A stretch of DNA of 35,555 nt, taken from Solirubrobacteraceae bacterium (lineage in GTDB: Bacteria; Actinomycetota; Thermoleophilia; Solirubrobacterales; Solirubrobacteraceae). Made by a program: the position numbers and the translations under genes. The notes beneath the pieces are model-generated. The model worked only from the letters and a program-made list of their open reading frames with translations, searched no databases and was not told the origin of the DNA. Below are positions 10,949-22,751 of the stretch, one piece after another; position 1 is the first letter of the stretch, and every line of letters starts with the position of its first letter. The stretch lies in contig JANJTP010000042.1 of NCBI GenBank assembly GCA_024711025.1, forward strand, positions 1 to 35,555, given 5' to 3'.

Positions 10949-11584
10949 TTAGCGAGCGGCGCGGCGGCGCACGTCGCCGACCGCCTGGGCGATCTCGCCG
11001 GCGGTCGTGAAGCCGACGATTACGCGAGCGCGCCGCGACGGCCCGACGACGAGCGTCGTGGGCGCCTGCGAGACGGATGCCGAGCGCGTGAAGACGGCGT
11101 AGCGACCGACGTCGGCGATCGACGCCACCCGCACGACGACTCGGCTCGCCCGTGCCCGGGAGCGTGCCGCGGCCACGACCGCGGCGCTGTCGGCGGAGCC
11201 GTTGCGAAAGACGAGCACGACCGTCCTGCCGCGATCCAGCGCCGCGACCAGCGAGCGCGACGGACCGGAGCCCAGCCGGGCCCGTCGGCGCGCGCCGCGC
11301 TCGGACGTCTTCTCGGCCGCGCCCGCGCCGGATGCGGTTCGCGGCGTCACGTGCCGCTCGCCGGCCCGGCCTGCGGCGGCCTCGCTGCGTGCCGCAGCCG
11401 CGTCGGCGACCTCCTTGGCGCGCCGCGCCTGCTGGACGTCGCTCGCCAGTCCGCCGGCCGCAACGGGCGGTGGCTCGATCGGCGGCTCCGCGACCTCCTT
11501 GGGGCGCAGGACGACGAGCCACAGAGCGCCGAGCGCGAGCACGGCGACCAGCGCGATCCGAAGCGGCTGCGAGACCTGCTGCAC
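10949..11584 (-). CDS. Membrane-anchored protein with probable thioredoxin-like fold, no CXXC
   Basis: I do not recognise a named family. The 211-residue protein has one N-terminal membrane segment (about residues 8-26), then a Pro/Glu and Ala/Arg-rich linker of about 75 residues. The C-terminal domain is about 100 residues. Its order (LVAALDRGRTVVLVFRNGSA, a strand VVVRVASI, then SVSQAPTTLVVGPSRRARV and GFTTAGEIAQAV) resembles thioredoxin: strand, helix, strand, cis-Pro loop (APTTLVV), strand pair, terminal helix. The position of the CXXC pair reads NGSADSA, so it cannot be a classical oxidoreductase. It may be a structural or binding variant exposed outside the membrane. It lies between aspS and mnmA on the same strand, 58 nt after aspS. 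Confidence 0.7.
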   Translation of the reverse strand: MQQVSQPLRIALVAVLALGALWLVVLRPKEVAEPPIEPPPVAAGGLASDVQQARRAKEVADAAAARSEAAAGRAGERHVTPRTASGAGAAEKTSERGARRRARLGSGPSRSLVAALDRGRTVVLVFRNGSADSAAVVAAARSRARASRVVVRVASIADVGRYAVFTRSASVSQAPTTLVVGPSRRARVIVGFTTAGEIAQAVGDVRRRAAR

Positions 11585-11642
11585 GGCTCTTCCATCGGCC
11601 GAGCGCGCCCCCGGCTTGAGCCGGGAGCGGCCCCTGCCGGGA

Positions 11643-13417
11643 TCAGCCGCGCGCCTTCACCGCCACCGGGCGGAGCGCCAGCTCGCGCAGCTGCTGCTCC
11701 TCGACGGTGGCCGGGGCGCCGGTCATCGGATCGTGTCCGCTCGCGGTCTTGGGGAACGCGATCACGTCGCGGATCGACTCGCGGCCCGCGATCAGCGCCG
11801 CGATGCGGTCGATCCCCATCGCGATCCCGCCGTGCGGCGGCGCACCGTAGCGCAGCGCGCCCAGCAGGTGGCCGAAGCGGGCCTGGGCCTCGTCGGGCCC
11901 GAGGCCGAGGACGTCGAAGACCGCCTGCTGGACGTCGAGCGTGTTGATGCGGATCGAGCCGCCGCCGATCTCCACGCCGTCGAGCACGAGATCGTAGGCC
12001 CGCGAGCGCAGCCCCGCCGGGTCGGACAGGTCGCCGCGTGGCGCCGTGAACGGGTGGTGCAGGGCCGTCCAGCCGCCGCTCTCCTCGTCGCGGGCGAACA
12101 TCGGGAAGTCGGTGATCCAGACGAGGTCGTGACGGCCCTCGGGAATCAGGCCGAAGCGCTCCCCGAGGTGCAGGCGCAGGCCGCCGAGCGCGGGCGCGGT
12201 GACGTCGACCTCGTCGGCGACGAACAGCAGCAGGTCGCCGTCGGTGGCGTCGAGCGCCTCGTTGACGGCCGCGACCTGCTCGGCGGCGAAGAACTTCGCG
12301 AGGTTGCCGGTCCAGCCGCCGTCGCCGACGACGATCGGCGCGACCGCCCGCGCGCCGTGCACGCGGACGACGTCGTTCAGCCCCTCGAGCTCCGAGCGCG
12401 ACATCTCCCGCGCGCCCGCATTGATCGCCCGTACGACGCCGCCGCTGCCCAGGACGCCCTCGAATACACGGAAGTCGCTGCCGCGCACGAGCTCCGAGAC
12501 GTCCCGGATCTCCAGCCCGAAGCGCGTATCGGGGCGGTCGAAGCCGAACCGCGCGATCGCCTCGTCGTAGTGCATCCGCGGCCAGGGCGTCGGCGCCACG
12601 GGGAAGTCGGCGGCCGCGAAGACGGCGGCCATCACGGCCTCCATGAGCTCGAGCACGTCGTCCTCGGAGACGAACGCCATCTCCACGTCAAGCTGGGTGA
12701 ACTCCGGCTGGCGATCGGCGCGCGTGTCCTCGTCGCGGAAGCAGCGCGCGATCTGGTAGTAGCGCTCATAGCCCGCGATCATCAGCAGCTGCTTGAAGAG
12801 CTGCGGGCTCTGCGGCAGCGCGTAGAAGGATCCCTGCGCGGCGCGGCTCGGCACGAGGAAGTCGCGCGCCCCCTCCGGCGTCGAGCGCGTCAGGATCGGC
12901 GTCTCGATGTCGACGAAGTCGCGCGCGTCGAGGATGTCTCGCATCGTGCGAACGACGAGCGCGCGGGCGAGCATCGCGTCGAGCATCCCGCGCCGGCGCA
13001 GGTCGAGCCAGCGGTAGCGCAGGCGCAGGGTCTCGTCGACCGGCGTGTCCTCGTCGATCGGGAACGGTGGCGTCTCGCTGTGGGCGAGCACGTCGCAGGC
13101 GCTCACGCCGATCTCGATCTCGCCCGTCGGCAGCGCGGGGTTGACGTTGCCCTCCTCGCGGCGCTCGACGCGCCCGGCGACGGAGATGACGTGCTCGGCG
13201 CGCAGGCGCTCGGCGAGCGCGAACGCGTCGGCGCTCGTCTCCGGATGGAAGACGAGCTGGACGATCCCCGAGCGGTCGCGCAGGTCGATGAAGATCAGAC
13301 CGCCGTGGTCGCGGCGGCGATTGACCCAGCCCGCCACGCGCGCCTCGGTGCCCTCGCGCGAGGCGTCGAGGTCGCCGGCCCAGGTGTCGCGGTAGGCGTT
13401 CGGCCGCGGCGGAGCGA

Positions 13418-13421
<4 letters not shown>
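11643..13421 (-). CDS. aspS: Aspartyl-tRNA synthetase (bacterial GAD-domain type)
   Basis: AspS charges tRNA-Asp. The 592-residue protein has an N-terminal OB-fold anticodon domain (VAGWVNRRRDHGGLIFIDLRDRSG, shown in part), class II motif 2 in ARCFRDEDTRADRQPEFTQL and motif 3 in GIAMGIDRIAALIAG. The bacteria-specific GAD insertion sits between motifs 2 and 3 (region of VVRAINAGAREMSRSEL). The GTG start at 13421 makes a GTGA overlap with hisS; the longer upstream reading is a shadow of hisS. Whether it discriminates Asp from Asn tRNA cannot be judged without an alignment. Confidence 0.96.
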
Positions 13422-17298
<3,877 letters not shown>

Positions 17299-17389
17299 GC
17301 CCGAGCGCGTCGCGCAGGGCGCGGGGCACGGAGCGCGCCTGACGTGGTCAGCCGGTCCGCGGCGGTCCGCGGCGCGTGGTCGCGTGGTG

Positions 17390-17573
17390 GTGTCGCGCCG
17401 TGGCGGTTCCGCGGCGCTCGTGTCGCGTCGTGAGCGCCGCGGCCGTCCGCCGCGCTCGTGTCGCGTCGTGAGCGTCCGTGGCCGTCCGCCGCGCACGCGT
17501 GTCGCGTCGTGAGCGCCGCGGCCGTCCGCCGCGCACGTGTCGCGTCGTGAGCGCCGTGGCCGTCCGCCGCGCC
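17390..17573. repeat. Degenerate tandem repeat, about 38-bp unit, five copies
   Basis: Units beginning GTGTCGCG(T/C)CGTG start at 17390, 17420, 17458, 17499 and 17537. The last four share GTGTCGCGTCGTGAGCG followed by GGCCGTCCGCCGCGC, with period 38-41 bp; the first copy is shorter and divergent. There is no spacer diversity as in CRISPR. It lies downstream of gdhA in noncoding DNA. Confidence 0.8.
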
Positions 17574-17582
17574 GGCGAAACC

Positions 17583-17600
17583 GTGTGAGCACCGTCACAC
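17583..17600. promoter_or_regulatory. CRP/FNR-family-like dyad
   Basis: GTGTGA at 17583-17588 and TCACAC at 17595-17600 are separated by 6 bp, which gives an exact TGTGA-N6-TCACA, the consensus form bound by CRP-type regulators. No gene start lies close downstream (the next is at 18311), so function is doubtful. Confidence 0.3.
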
Positions 17601-17787
17601 GCCGTGACCCGCGACATGACGTGCCTCGGCCCGTGCCGGCGCCGTCACGCCGTCGCGCGCGGGGAAGCGTGAGCCCGTGCCGACCTTCGACGCGACCCCG
17701 GGTCACGCCGTCGCGCGTGTTGGAAACGCCGACCTCGAGCTCCCGCGCCACCACCGGTGAACGTCGACCACGCTCCGGTGTGGCCTT

Positions 17788-17906
17788 CGCCGAGCCGTGC
17801 CGTGGCGATCACGCCAGGTCGACGTTCCCCACACTCTCGACATAGACGACGACATCCTCGACGCCGAGCCGTGCCGTGGCGATCACGCCAGGTCGCCGTT
17901 CCCCAC
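17788..17906. repeat. Pair of 45-bp direct repeats
   Basis: Copy 1 (17788-17832) and copy 2 (17862-17906) share 44 of 45 bases, starting CGCCGAGCCGTGCCGTGGCG and ending CGTTCCCCAC. The period is 74 bp. The only difference is A versus C at 17822/17896. Near-identity suggests a recent duplication or a conserved element. Confidence 0.85.
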
Positions 17907-18202
17907 GGTTATCACTCGAGGAACGCCTCCCGAAGCCCGCCGCGACGGCGCCCGAACGGCGCTCGACGCTCGCGGTCCCGGCACGGGCCCGCGCGCCGCG
18001 CCGTCCCGCAACCGCGCGCCGCGCCGTCCCCACGCCGGCCGGTGCTCCGGCCGCGGCCGACCAACCCGGTCCGCACCGTCCACCACCGCCGTGGTCTGCA
18101 GCAACCCACCGCCCGAGAGCGCCCCAAGACGCTGTTGCGAAGCGGGCTGACGCGGGCTGACCGGGGGCCGCACACGACCTCTGACTTGCCAACCCCCGCA
18201 AG

Positions 18203-18214
18203 ATTTGATCAAAT
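18203..18214. promoter_or_regulatory. Operator palindrome ATTTGATCAAAT, site 1
   Basis: This is a perfect 12-bp palindrome 97 bp upstream of the flavin oxidoreductase ATG at 18311. The core TTTGATCAAA recurs at 33051-33060 and, with one or two changes, at 23969-23980 and 33179-33188, each ahead of a block of the catabolic island. The likely reader is a single dimeric regulator that is not encoded in the window. Confidence 0.7.
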
Positions 18215-18310
18215 ATGACGCAGCGGCAGGCAGGCGCGGCATTGCGGCGCGAGCCAGGCAGCACGCAATCGCGATCTCCGCAACCGACACGACGAGGGAG
18301 AGTTACGAGA

Positions 18311-19402
18311 ATGACCAGCGTCCCGTTCCGCATCGGGGTCATGCAGCTCACGATGGAGCCGGTGGACGAGATCCTCGAGCATGCCCGCCAGCTCGACCGC
18401 CACGGCTTCGACACCATCTGGCTTGCAGAGGCCTACCCCTGGTGGCGCAAGCACCAGATGGAGGCCCGCTCCTCGACGGCGCTCTCGCCGCTGATCGCCC
18501 GCGACACCGAGCAGCTCGCCGTCGGCTGGGGCATCATCTCGCCCTATACCCGCCACCCGATCCAGGTGGCGATGGACGCGCGCGTCGTCCAGGAGGTGAC
18601 CGAGGGCAGCGATCACCCGCGCTTCCTGCTCGGCTACGGCGCGTCGAAGATCTTCATGAACCACGCCGCGATCGGCAAGCGCGAGCCGGCCAAGCCCTAC
18701 ACGGTCACGCGCGATGCGCTGACGATCGTCCGCGGGGTGCTCGAGGGCGAGCAGTTCGACTACGACGGGCCCGCCTTCTCGGCGCACGTCCCGGCGCTGT
18801 CCGATGAGGCCGAGTCGCCCCGCGGCTCCGTGCCCCTCTACGTCGCCGGCACCGGCCCGCGCATGCAGGAGCTCGCCGGCGAGCTCGGCGACGGCCTGCT
18901 GACGGCGAGCATCACGACGCCGGCGTTCGCCGAGTATTCGCGCGCGAACATGCGCGCCGGAGCCGAGAAGGTCGGACGCGACCCCGACGCGCTCGACCTC
19001 GGCTGCACGATCGTCGCCTCGATCGACGAGCACGACTCCGACAAGGGTCGCGCCGGGGCGCGCGAGATCGCCGGGATGTACCTCGCCAACAAGGTGCAGA
19101 ACATCAAGGGCTCGGCCGACGTCCTGCTCGAGAAGGCCGGTATCGACCCCGAGGAGATCCAGCCGATCGCGGACGCGATGGAGAGCGGCGGCCGCCTCGC
19201 CGCGGCGGCTGCGGTCAGCGACGACCTGCTCGACCGCTGCAAGCCGATCGCCGGCACGCCGGATCAGTGCATCGAGGCGATCGAGGAGTACCGCGCCGCC
19301 GGCTGCACGCACATCATGCTCGAGCTGTGGGGCGACGACCGCGCGCGCCAGATCGAGCTGTTCGGCACCAAGGTCCTCCCCGCCGTCAAGCAGCACGCCT
19401 GA
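18311..19402 (+). CDS. LLM-class flavin-dependent oxidoreductase
   Basis: This 363-residue TIM-barrel protein of the bacterial luciferase-like family uses FMN or F420. The N-terminus PFRIGVMQLTMEPVDEILEH, GFDTIWLAEAYPWW and the ARDTEQLAVGWGIISPYTRHP block follow the family pattern. FLLGYGASKIFMNH and VPLYVAGTGPRMQELAGELG are the substrate and cofactor loop regions of Mer-like and monooxygenase members. The start was chosen at ATG 18311 because GGGAG lies at 18296-18300 and upstream residues do not resemble the family. It opens block A, with the operator 97 bp upstream, and overlaps the next gene by one base (TGATG). RutA-type ring opening or F420-linked redox are both possible; no substrate can be assigned. 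Confidence 0.85.
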   Translation: MTSVPFRIGVMQLTMEPVDEILEHARQLDRHGFDTIWLAEAYPWWRKHQMEARSSTALSPLIARDTEQLAVGWGIISPYTRHPIQVAMDARVVQEVTEGSDHPRFLLGYGASKIFMNHAAIGKREPAKPYTVTRDALTIVRGVLEGEQFDYDGPAFSAHVPALSDEAESPRGSVPLYVAGTGPRMQELAGELGDGLLTASITTPAFAEYSRANMRAGAEKVGRDPDALDLGCTIVASIDEHDSDKGRAGAREIAGMYLANKVQNIKGSADVLLEKAGIDPEEIQPIADAMESGGRLAAAAAVSDDLLDRCKPIAGTPDQCIEAIEEYRAAGCTHIMLELWGDDRARQIELFGTKVLPAVKQHA

Positions 19403-20643
19403 TGAGCGGCCACGCGAACGCCGTCACCGCATGCGTCGACGAGGCGCGGCTGGTCGAGACCGCATGCTCGCTGGTCGCCGTCTCGAGTCCGACCGGCAGC
19501 GAGCAGGGCATGGCCGAGCGGATGCGCGAGGTCTTCGAGCAGATGGGCCTCGATGTCGCCTGGCAGGAGGTCGAGGAGGGGCGTCCCAACGTGCTCGGCA
19601 CCTGGGACGGCCTCGGCGGCGGCAAGACCCTCATGTTCAACGGCCACATGGACACCTCGTACTCGGGGCGCGAGCCATGGCTACGTGACAAGCCCGGCTT
19701 CCGGCCCGACCCGTTCGTGCGCGACGGGCGCATCTACGGGCTGGGCATCTCGAACATGAAGGGCGCCCTGGCCTGCTACGTGGAGGCGGTCCGCGCGCTC
19801 CAGGACGCCGGCGTACGCCTGCGCGGCGACGTGATGATCGCCGCCGTCGTCGGCGAGATCGAGAAGACCCAGTGGGGCGAGGACTACCGCGGAAAGGACT
19901 ATCGCGGCTACGCCGCGGGCAGCCGCTACCTGCCCACGCACGGCGGCGCCGCTGACATGTGCATCCTCGGCGAGCCGACCGAGCAGCGGATCGTCCTCGG
20001 CCACTACGGCGCGATGTGGTGCCGCGTCTCCACCTCCGGGCCGTTCGTGCACACCGCGTTCAGCAAGGGGCGTCTGCCGGAGAACTCGATCGTGCGCATG
20101 CGCGAGGTCATGGACGCCGTGATGGAGTGGATCCCCACGTGGGAGAAGGAGGCCGCCTACCGCGGCCTGGACGGCGTCGTCAACGTCGGCGCCGTGAGCG
20201 GCGGCTACCCCTGGCGCGTCAGCCGCACGCCCCATCGCACCGATCTCTTCCTCGACGTGCGCGTGCCGCCGACGATGCCGATGGCGCAGGCGCGCCGGGC
20301 CTTCAAGGACCTCGGCCGCGAGCTCGCCGGGCGGTTCCCGGACTACGGCATCGAGACCGAGGTCTACGTCACCGCGCCGGGAGCCGAGATCTCCGAGGAG
20401 CACCCGCTGATCGCGGCGATCGACGAGAGTCACGCGCACGTCTTCGGAGCCCCGCCCGAGCGCGACACCGTGCGCTGGTTCTCCGACGCCTCCGCGCTGA
20501 CGCGCTACGGAATCGAGACGGTCAACTACGGGACCTCGAGCGGGCTCCCGGGAGCGGAGGGCGAGAACCTCGACATCAAGGGGCTCGTCGACATCGCCAA
20601 GGTCTATGCGCTCGCCGCCGCGAGCGTCTGTGAGGTCGCCTGA
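19402..20643 (+). CDS. M20-family metallohydrolase-like protein with altered metal ligands
   Basis: This 413-residue protein of the ArgE/DapE/carboxypeptidase G2 fold normally hydrolyses N-acyl or N-carbamoyl bonds. The first ligand motif FNGHMDT (His82, Asp84) and ILGEPTE (Glu191) are present. The bridging Asp of the usual DMKG is Asn118 (GLGISNMKGAL), the catalytic Glu pair reads GEIEK (152-155) instead of EE, and the C-terminal AHxxDE becomes GENLDI (387-392), so the usual His is Glu388. A lid/dimerisation domain is visible from about residue 205. The start overlaps the upstream stop by one base. These changes may define a subfamily rather than a dead enzyme. Confidence 0.83.
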   Translation: MSGHANAVTACVDEARLVETACSLVAVSSPTGSEQGMAERMREVFEQMGLDVAWQEVEEGRPNVLGTWDGLGGGKTLMFNGHMDTSYSGREPWLRDKPGFRPDPFVRDGRIYGLGISNMKGALACYVEAVRALQDAGVRLRGDVMIAAVVGEIEKTQWGEDYRGKDYRGYAAGSRYLPTHGGAADMCILGEPTEQRIVLGHYGAMWCRVSTSGPFVHTAFSKGRLPENSIVRMREVMDAVMEWIPTWEKEAAYRGLDGVVNVGAVSGGYPWRVSRTPHRTDLFLDVRVPPTMPMAQARRAFKDLGRELAGRFPDYGIETEVYVTAPGAEISEEHPLIAAIDESHAHVFGAPPERDTVRWFSDASALTRYGIETVNYGTSSGLPGAEGENLDIKGLVDIAKVYALAAASVCEVA

Positions 20644-21536
20644 TGAAGCTAGCCACGTTCACCCACGATGGGATGACGCGGATCGGTGTGGTTCGCGAGG
20701 ACCACGTCGTCGCCATCGAGGGATACGCCGACATGCGCGACCTCTTCGCCCACGGCGATGCCGGTCTGGAGCGGGCGGCGGGCGCCTCGGGGCCCGAGCT
20801 CGCGCTCTCCGCGGTCACGCTCGAGGCGCCGATCGTCCCGCGCAAGTTCTTCCACACCTCCGGCAACTTCCGCGAGCACGAGGAGGAGTCCAAGCGCGTG
20901 AACTGGAGCCACGAGATCGCGCCCTGGATCATCTTCTTCCAGAACATCGACGCGATCGTCGGGCCGGACCAGCCGATCGTCTATCCCGACCATCTCACCT
21001 CGGAGCTGGACTACGAGCTCGAGCTGTGCGTCGTGATCAAGAAGAGCGGCAAGCACTTCTCCGCCGACGAGGCGGCCGACTACATCGGCGGCTACACGAT
21101 CTTCAACGACATCACCGCCCGCGACATCCAGCGTGAGGAGATGCGCTCGGGGGTCTTCTCGTTCTGCAAGTCGGTCGACAGCTTCAGCCCGCTGGGGCCG
21201 TGGATCGTGACCCCCGACGAGCTCGGCGACCCGCACGACCTCGACATGCGCCTGCGCGTCAACGGGGAGCTGCGCCAGGAGTCGAACACCCACCGCATGT
21301 CGGTCACGCTTCCCGAGCTGATCGCCCACTACTCGCCACTCGGCTACAGCGCCGGCGACATCATCTCCACCGGCACCGTGTCGGGCGTCGCGGGCTTCCG
21401 TCCGGACGCCGAGGACTACTACCTCAAGCCGGGCGACATGATCGAGTGCGAGATCGAGCGCATCGGCGTCCTGCGCAACCCGGTCATCTCGTGGGAGCAG
21501 GCCTACGGGAAGCCGGCACCGGCCATGGCCCCCTAG
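20643..21536 (+). CDS. Fumarylacetoacetate hydrolase (FAH) family protein
   Basis: This 297-residue protein has the FAH fold, which hydrolyses C-C bonds of 2,4-dioxo acids, decarboxylates or hydrates 2-oxo-enoates, or hydrolyses related acyl compounds. The metal-binding acidic cluster LTSELDYELELCVVI, the conserved GYTIFNDITARDIQ, and the C-terminal SAGDIISTGTVSGVAGF and LKPGDMIECEIERIG are all present. KFFHTSGNFREHEEESKR forms the N-terminal cap region. The ATG at 20643 overlaps the M20 stop by one base (TGATG). In the island it probably processes a ring-opened 2-oxo acid; this is inference from the family. Confidence 0.9.
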   Translation: MKLATFTHDGMTRIGVVREDHVVAIEGYADMRDLFAHGDAGLERAAGASGPELALSAVTLEAPIVPRKFFHTSGNFREHEEESKRVNWSHEIAPWIIFFQNIDAIVGPDQPIVYPDHLTSELDYELELCVVIKKSGKHFSADEAADYIGGYTIFNDITARDIQREEMRSGVFSFCKSVDSFSPLGPWIVTPDELGDPHDLDMRLRVNGELRQESNTHRMSVTLPELIAHYSPLGYSAGDIISTGTVSGVAGFRPDAEDYYLKPGDMIECEIERIGVLRNPVISWEQAYGKPAPAMAP

Positions 21537-21543
21537 GCTCGCC

Positions 21544-22716
21544 ATGTCGTGGCCGGTCGACGAGCTCAAGCTGGAACGCGTCCGCGCGCTGATGGGGGAC
21601 CGCGGGCTGGACGCGCTCGTCTGCCGCGCGCCGGACAACGTCCTGTACCTGACGAGCTACTGGTGCATGAAGGGCTACGACTACGTGGTGTTCCCGCGGG
21701 TCGGCGAGCCCACGCTGATCGTCATCGAGCCGCAGGAGGCGGACGCTCGCCGGACCGGGTGGGTGGCGGATGTCCGCACCTTCCGCGGCTATGACCCCGA
21801 CGACCCCCGTCCGCCCGTCGCCCGTGCCGTCGACCGCGTGCGCGACGTCCTGCGCGAGCGCGATCTGACCGGCCGGATCGGCATCGAGCGCTCGACCGCC
21901 AGTCAGGCGGCCGACCGGATGGTCGGCGAGCCGACGATCCCGAGCGCCGACTGGTTCGATGCGCTCACGGACATCGCCCGCGAGGTCGTCGACGGCCAGC
22001 CGCTCCTGACCGAGGCCCGCACGATCAAGACCGCCCAGGAGATCGAGCGGATGCGGATCGCGAACGAGCTCGCCGCATTGGCCATGGAGCACGTCGCCGA
22101 GCGGATCCGGCCGGGGATGCGGGAGAGCGAGGTCGCCGCGCTCTGGGAGGGGCACGTCCACGAGGTCGGCGTCGGCTACCAGGGGCGCGTGGAGATGGCG
22201 CGCGGCTTCTCGCTGGTCTGGTCGGGGTCCGGGATCGCGACCTTCACCGCCACCCGCGACAGGCCGATCGTCGCCGACGAGCCGACGCTGCTGGAGATCT
22301 GGGTCTGCGCCGACGGCTACTGGTCGGATCTGACGAAGAACCTGTGCCCCGGGACGCTCGCGCCGCGATATGTGGAGCTGCTCGACGAGCTCCTGGCCGT
22401 CTACCGAGCGGCGATCGGCCATCTGCGGCCCGGCGCCGACATGGCCGAGCTCGATCGGCTGATCCGCAGCGCGATCGCGGACGCCGGCTATCCCGGCCAG
22501 CCCTCTCATCCGGTGGCCCATGGCGTCGGGGCCCGCGCGCACGAGCCACCCTGGCCGCACCAGGCGGGATCGGGGACGATCGAGGCTGGCATGGTCCTCG
22601 CGATCGAGCCCGGCGTCTACTGGCCCGGCGGAGGAGGACTGCGGATCGAGGACAACTTCCTCGTCACGGCCGCGGGCGCCGAGCAGCTCTGCCGCTACCC
22701 GGACGACTTCCGATGA
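21544..22716 (+). CDS. M24-family (creatinase/prolidase-like) hydrolase 1
   Basis: This 390-residue two-domain pita-bread protein has a creatinase-N domain (about 1-150) and an M24 catalytic domain. Of the five dinuclear metal ligands, Asp262 (GYWSDLTKN), His326 (AHGVGARAHEPP), Glu355 (AIEPGVY) and Glu369 (RIEDN) are visible, but the first Asp is Glu251 (TLLEIWV). It therefore has an E/D/H/E/E set instead of D/D/H/E/E. It may be a peptidase, amidase or creatinase-like C-N hydrolase. ATG 21544 is 7 nt after the FAH stop. Its stop forms an ATGA overlap with a 12-codon frame leading to the transporter. Confidence 0.87.
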   Translation: MSWPVDELKLERVRALMGDRGLDALVCRAPDNVLYLTSYWCMKGYDYVVFPRVGEPTLIVIEPQEADARRTGWVADVRTFRGYDPDDPRPPVARAVDRVRDVLRERDLTGRIGIERSTASQAADRMVGEPTIPSADWFDALTDIAREVVDGQPLLTEARTIKTAQEIERMRIANELAALAMEHVAERIRPGMRESEVAALWEGHVHEVGVGYQGRVEMARGFSLVWSGSGIATFTATRDRPIVADEPTLLEIWVCADGYWSDLTKNLCPGTLAPRYVELLDELLAVYRAAIGHLRPGADMAELDRLIRSAIADAGYPGQPSHPVAHGVGARAHEPPWPHQAGSGTIEAGMVLAIEPGVYWPGGGGLRIEDNFLVTAAGAEQLCRYPDDFR

Positions 22717-22751
22717 GCCTGACGCGGCGCGCCCGGCGCGCGCGCCGATGA
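22713..22751 (+). CDS. Twelve-codon bridging frame MSLTRRARRARR (putative coupling leader)
   Basis: The ATG at 22713 overlaps the M24 stop (ATGA), and its own TGA at 22749-22751 overlaps the transporter ATG at 22748 (ATGA). The product would be a 12-residue Arg-rich peptide. This could let ribosomes pass from the M24 gene to the transporter by re-initiation in a gap that has no Shine-Dalgarno. It may be chance, because the sequence is very GC-rich. Confidence 0.25.
   Translation: MSLTRRARRARR

Larger units (their letters stand above)
17299..18202. other. Gene-free repeat-rich intergenic region
   Basis: This stretch of about 900 bp has several open frames, but none has family motifs or a plausible start; their products are Arg/Pro/Ala-rich shadows of GC-rich repeats. 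It holds the tandem repeat at 17390-17573, the dyad at 17583-17600, a repeated GTCACGCCGTCGCGCG (near 17644 and 17702) and the 45-bp direct repeats at 17788 and 17862. No tRNA, IS end or CRISPR spacing is seen. Confidence 0.6.

Noticed and set aside
11610-11625. Hairpin CCCGGC-TTGA-GCCGGG between the aspS stop and the next gene as an operon terminator
   Set aside because: The stem is short (6-7 bp), has no U-tract, and the following gene is close and on the same strand, so termination is not supported.
17390-17573. Possible CRISPR array
   Set aside because: Units are contiguous with no unique spacers, the repeat is degenerate, and no cas gene is present.
17809-18417. 202-residue minus-strand frame in the gap before the island
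   Set aside because: It crosses the operator and the start of the flavin oxidoreductase gene; its product is Ala/Gly/Arg-rich and has no recognisable fold.
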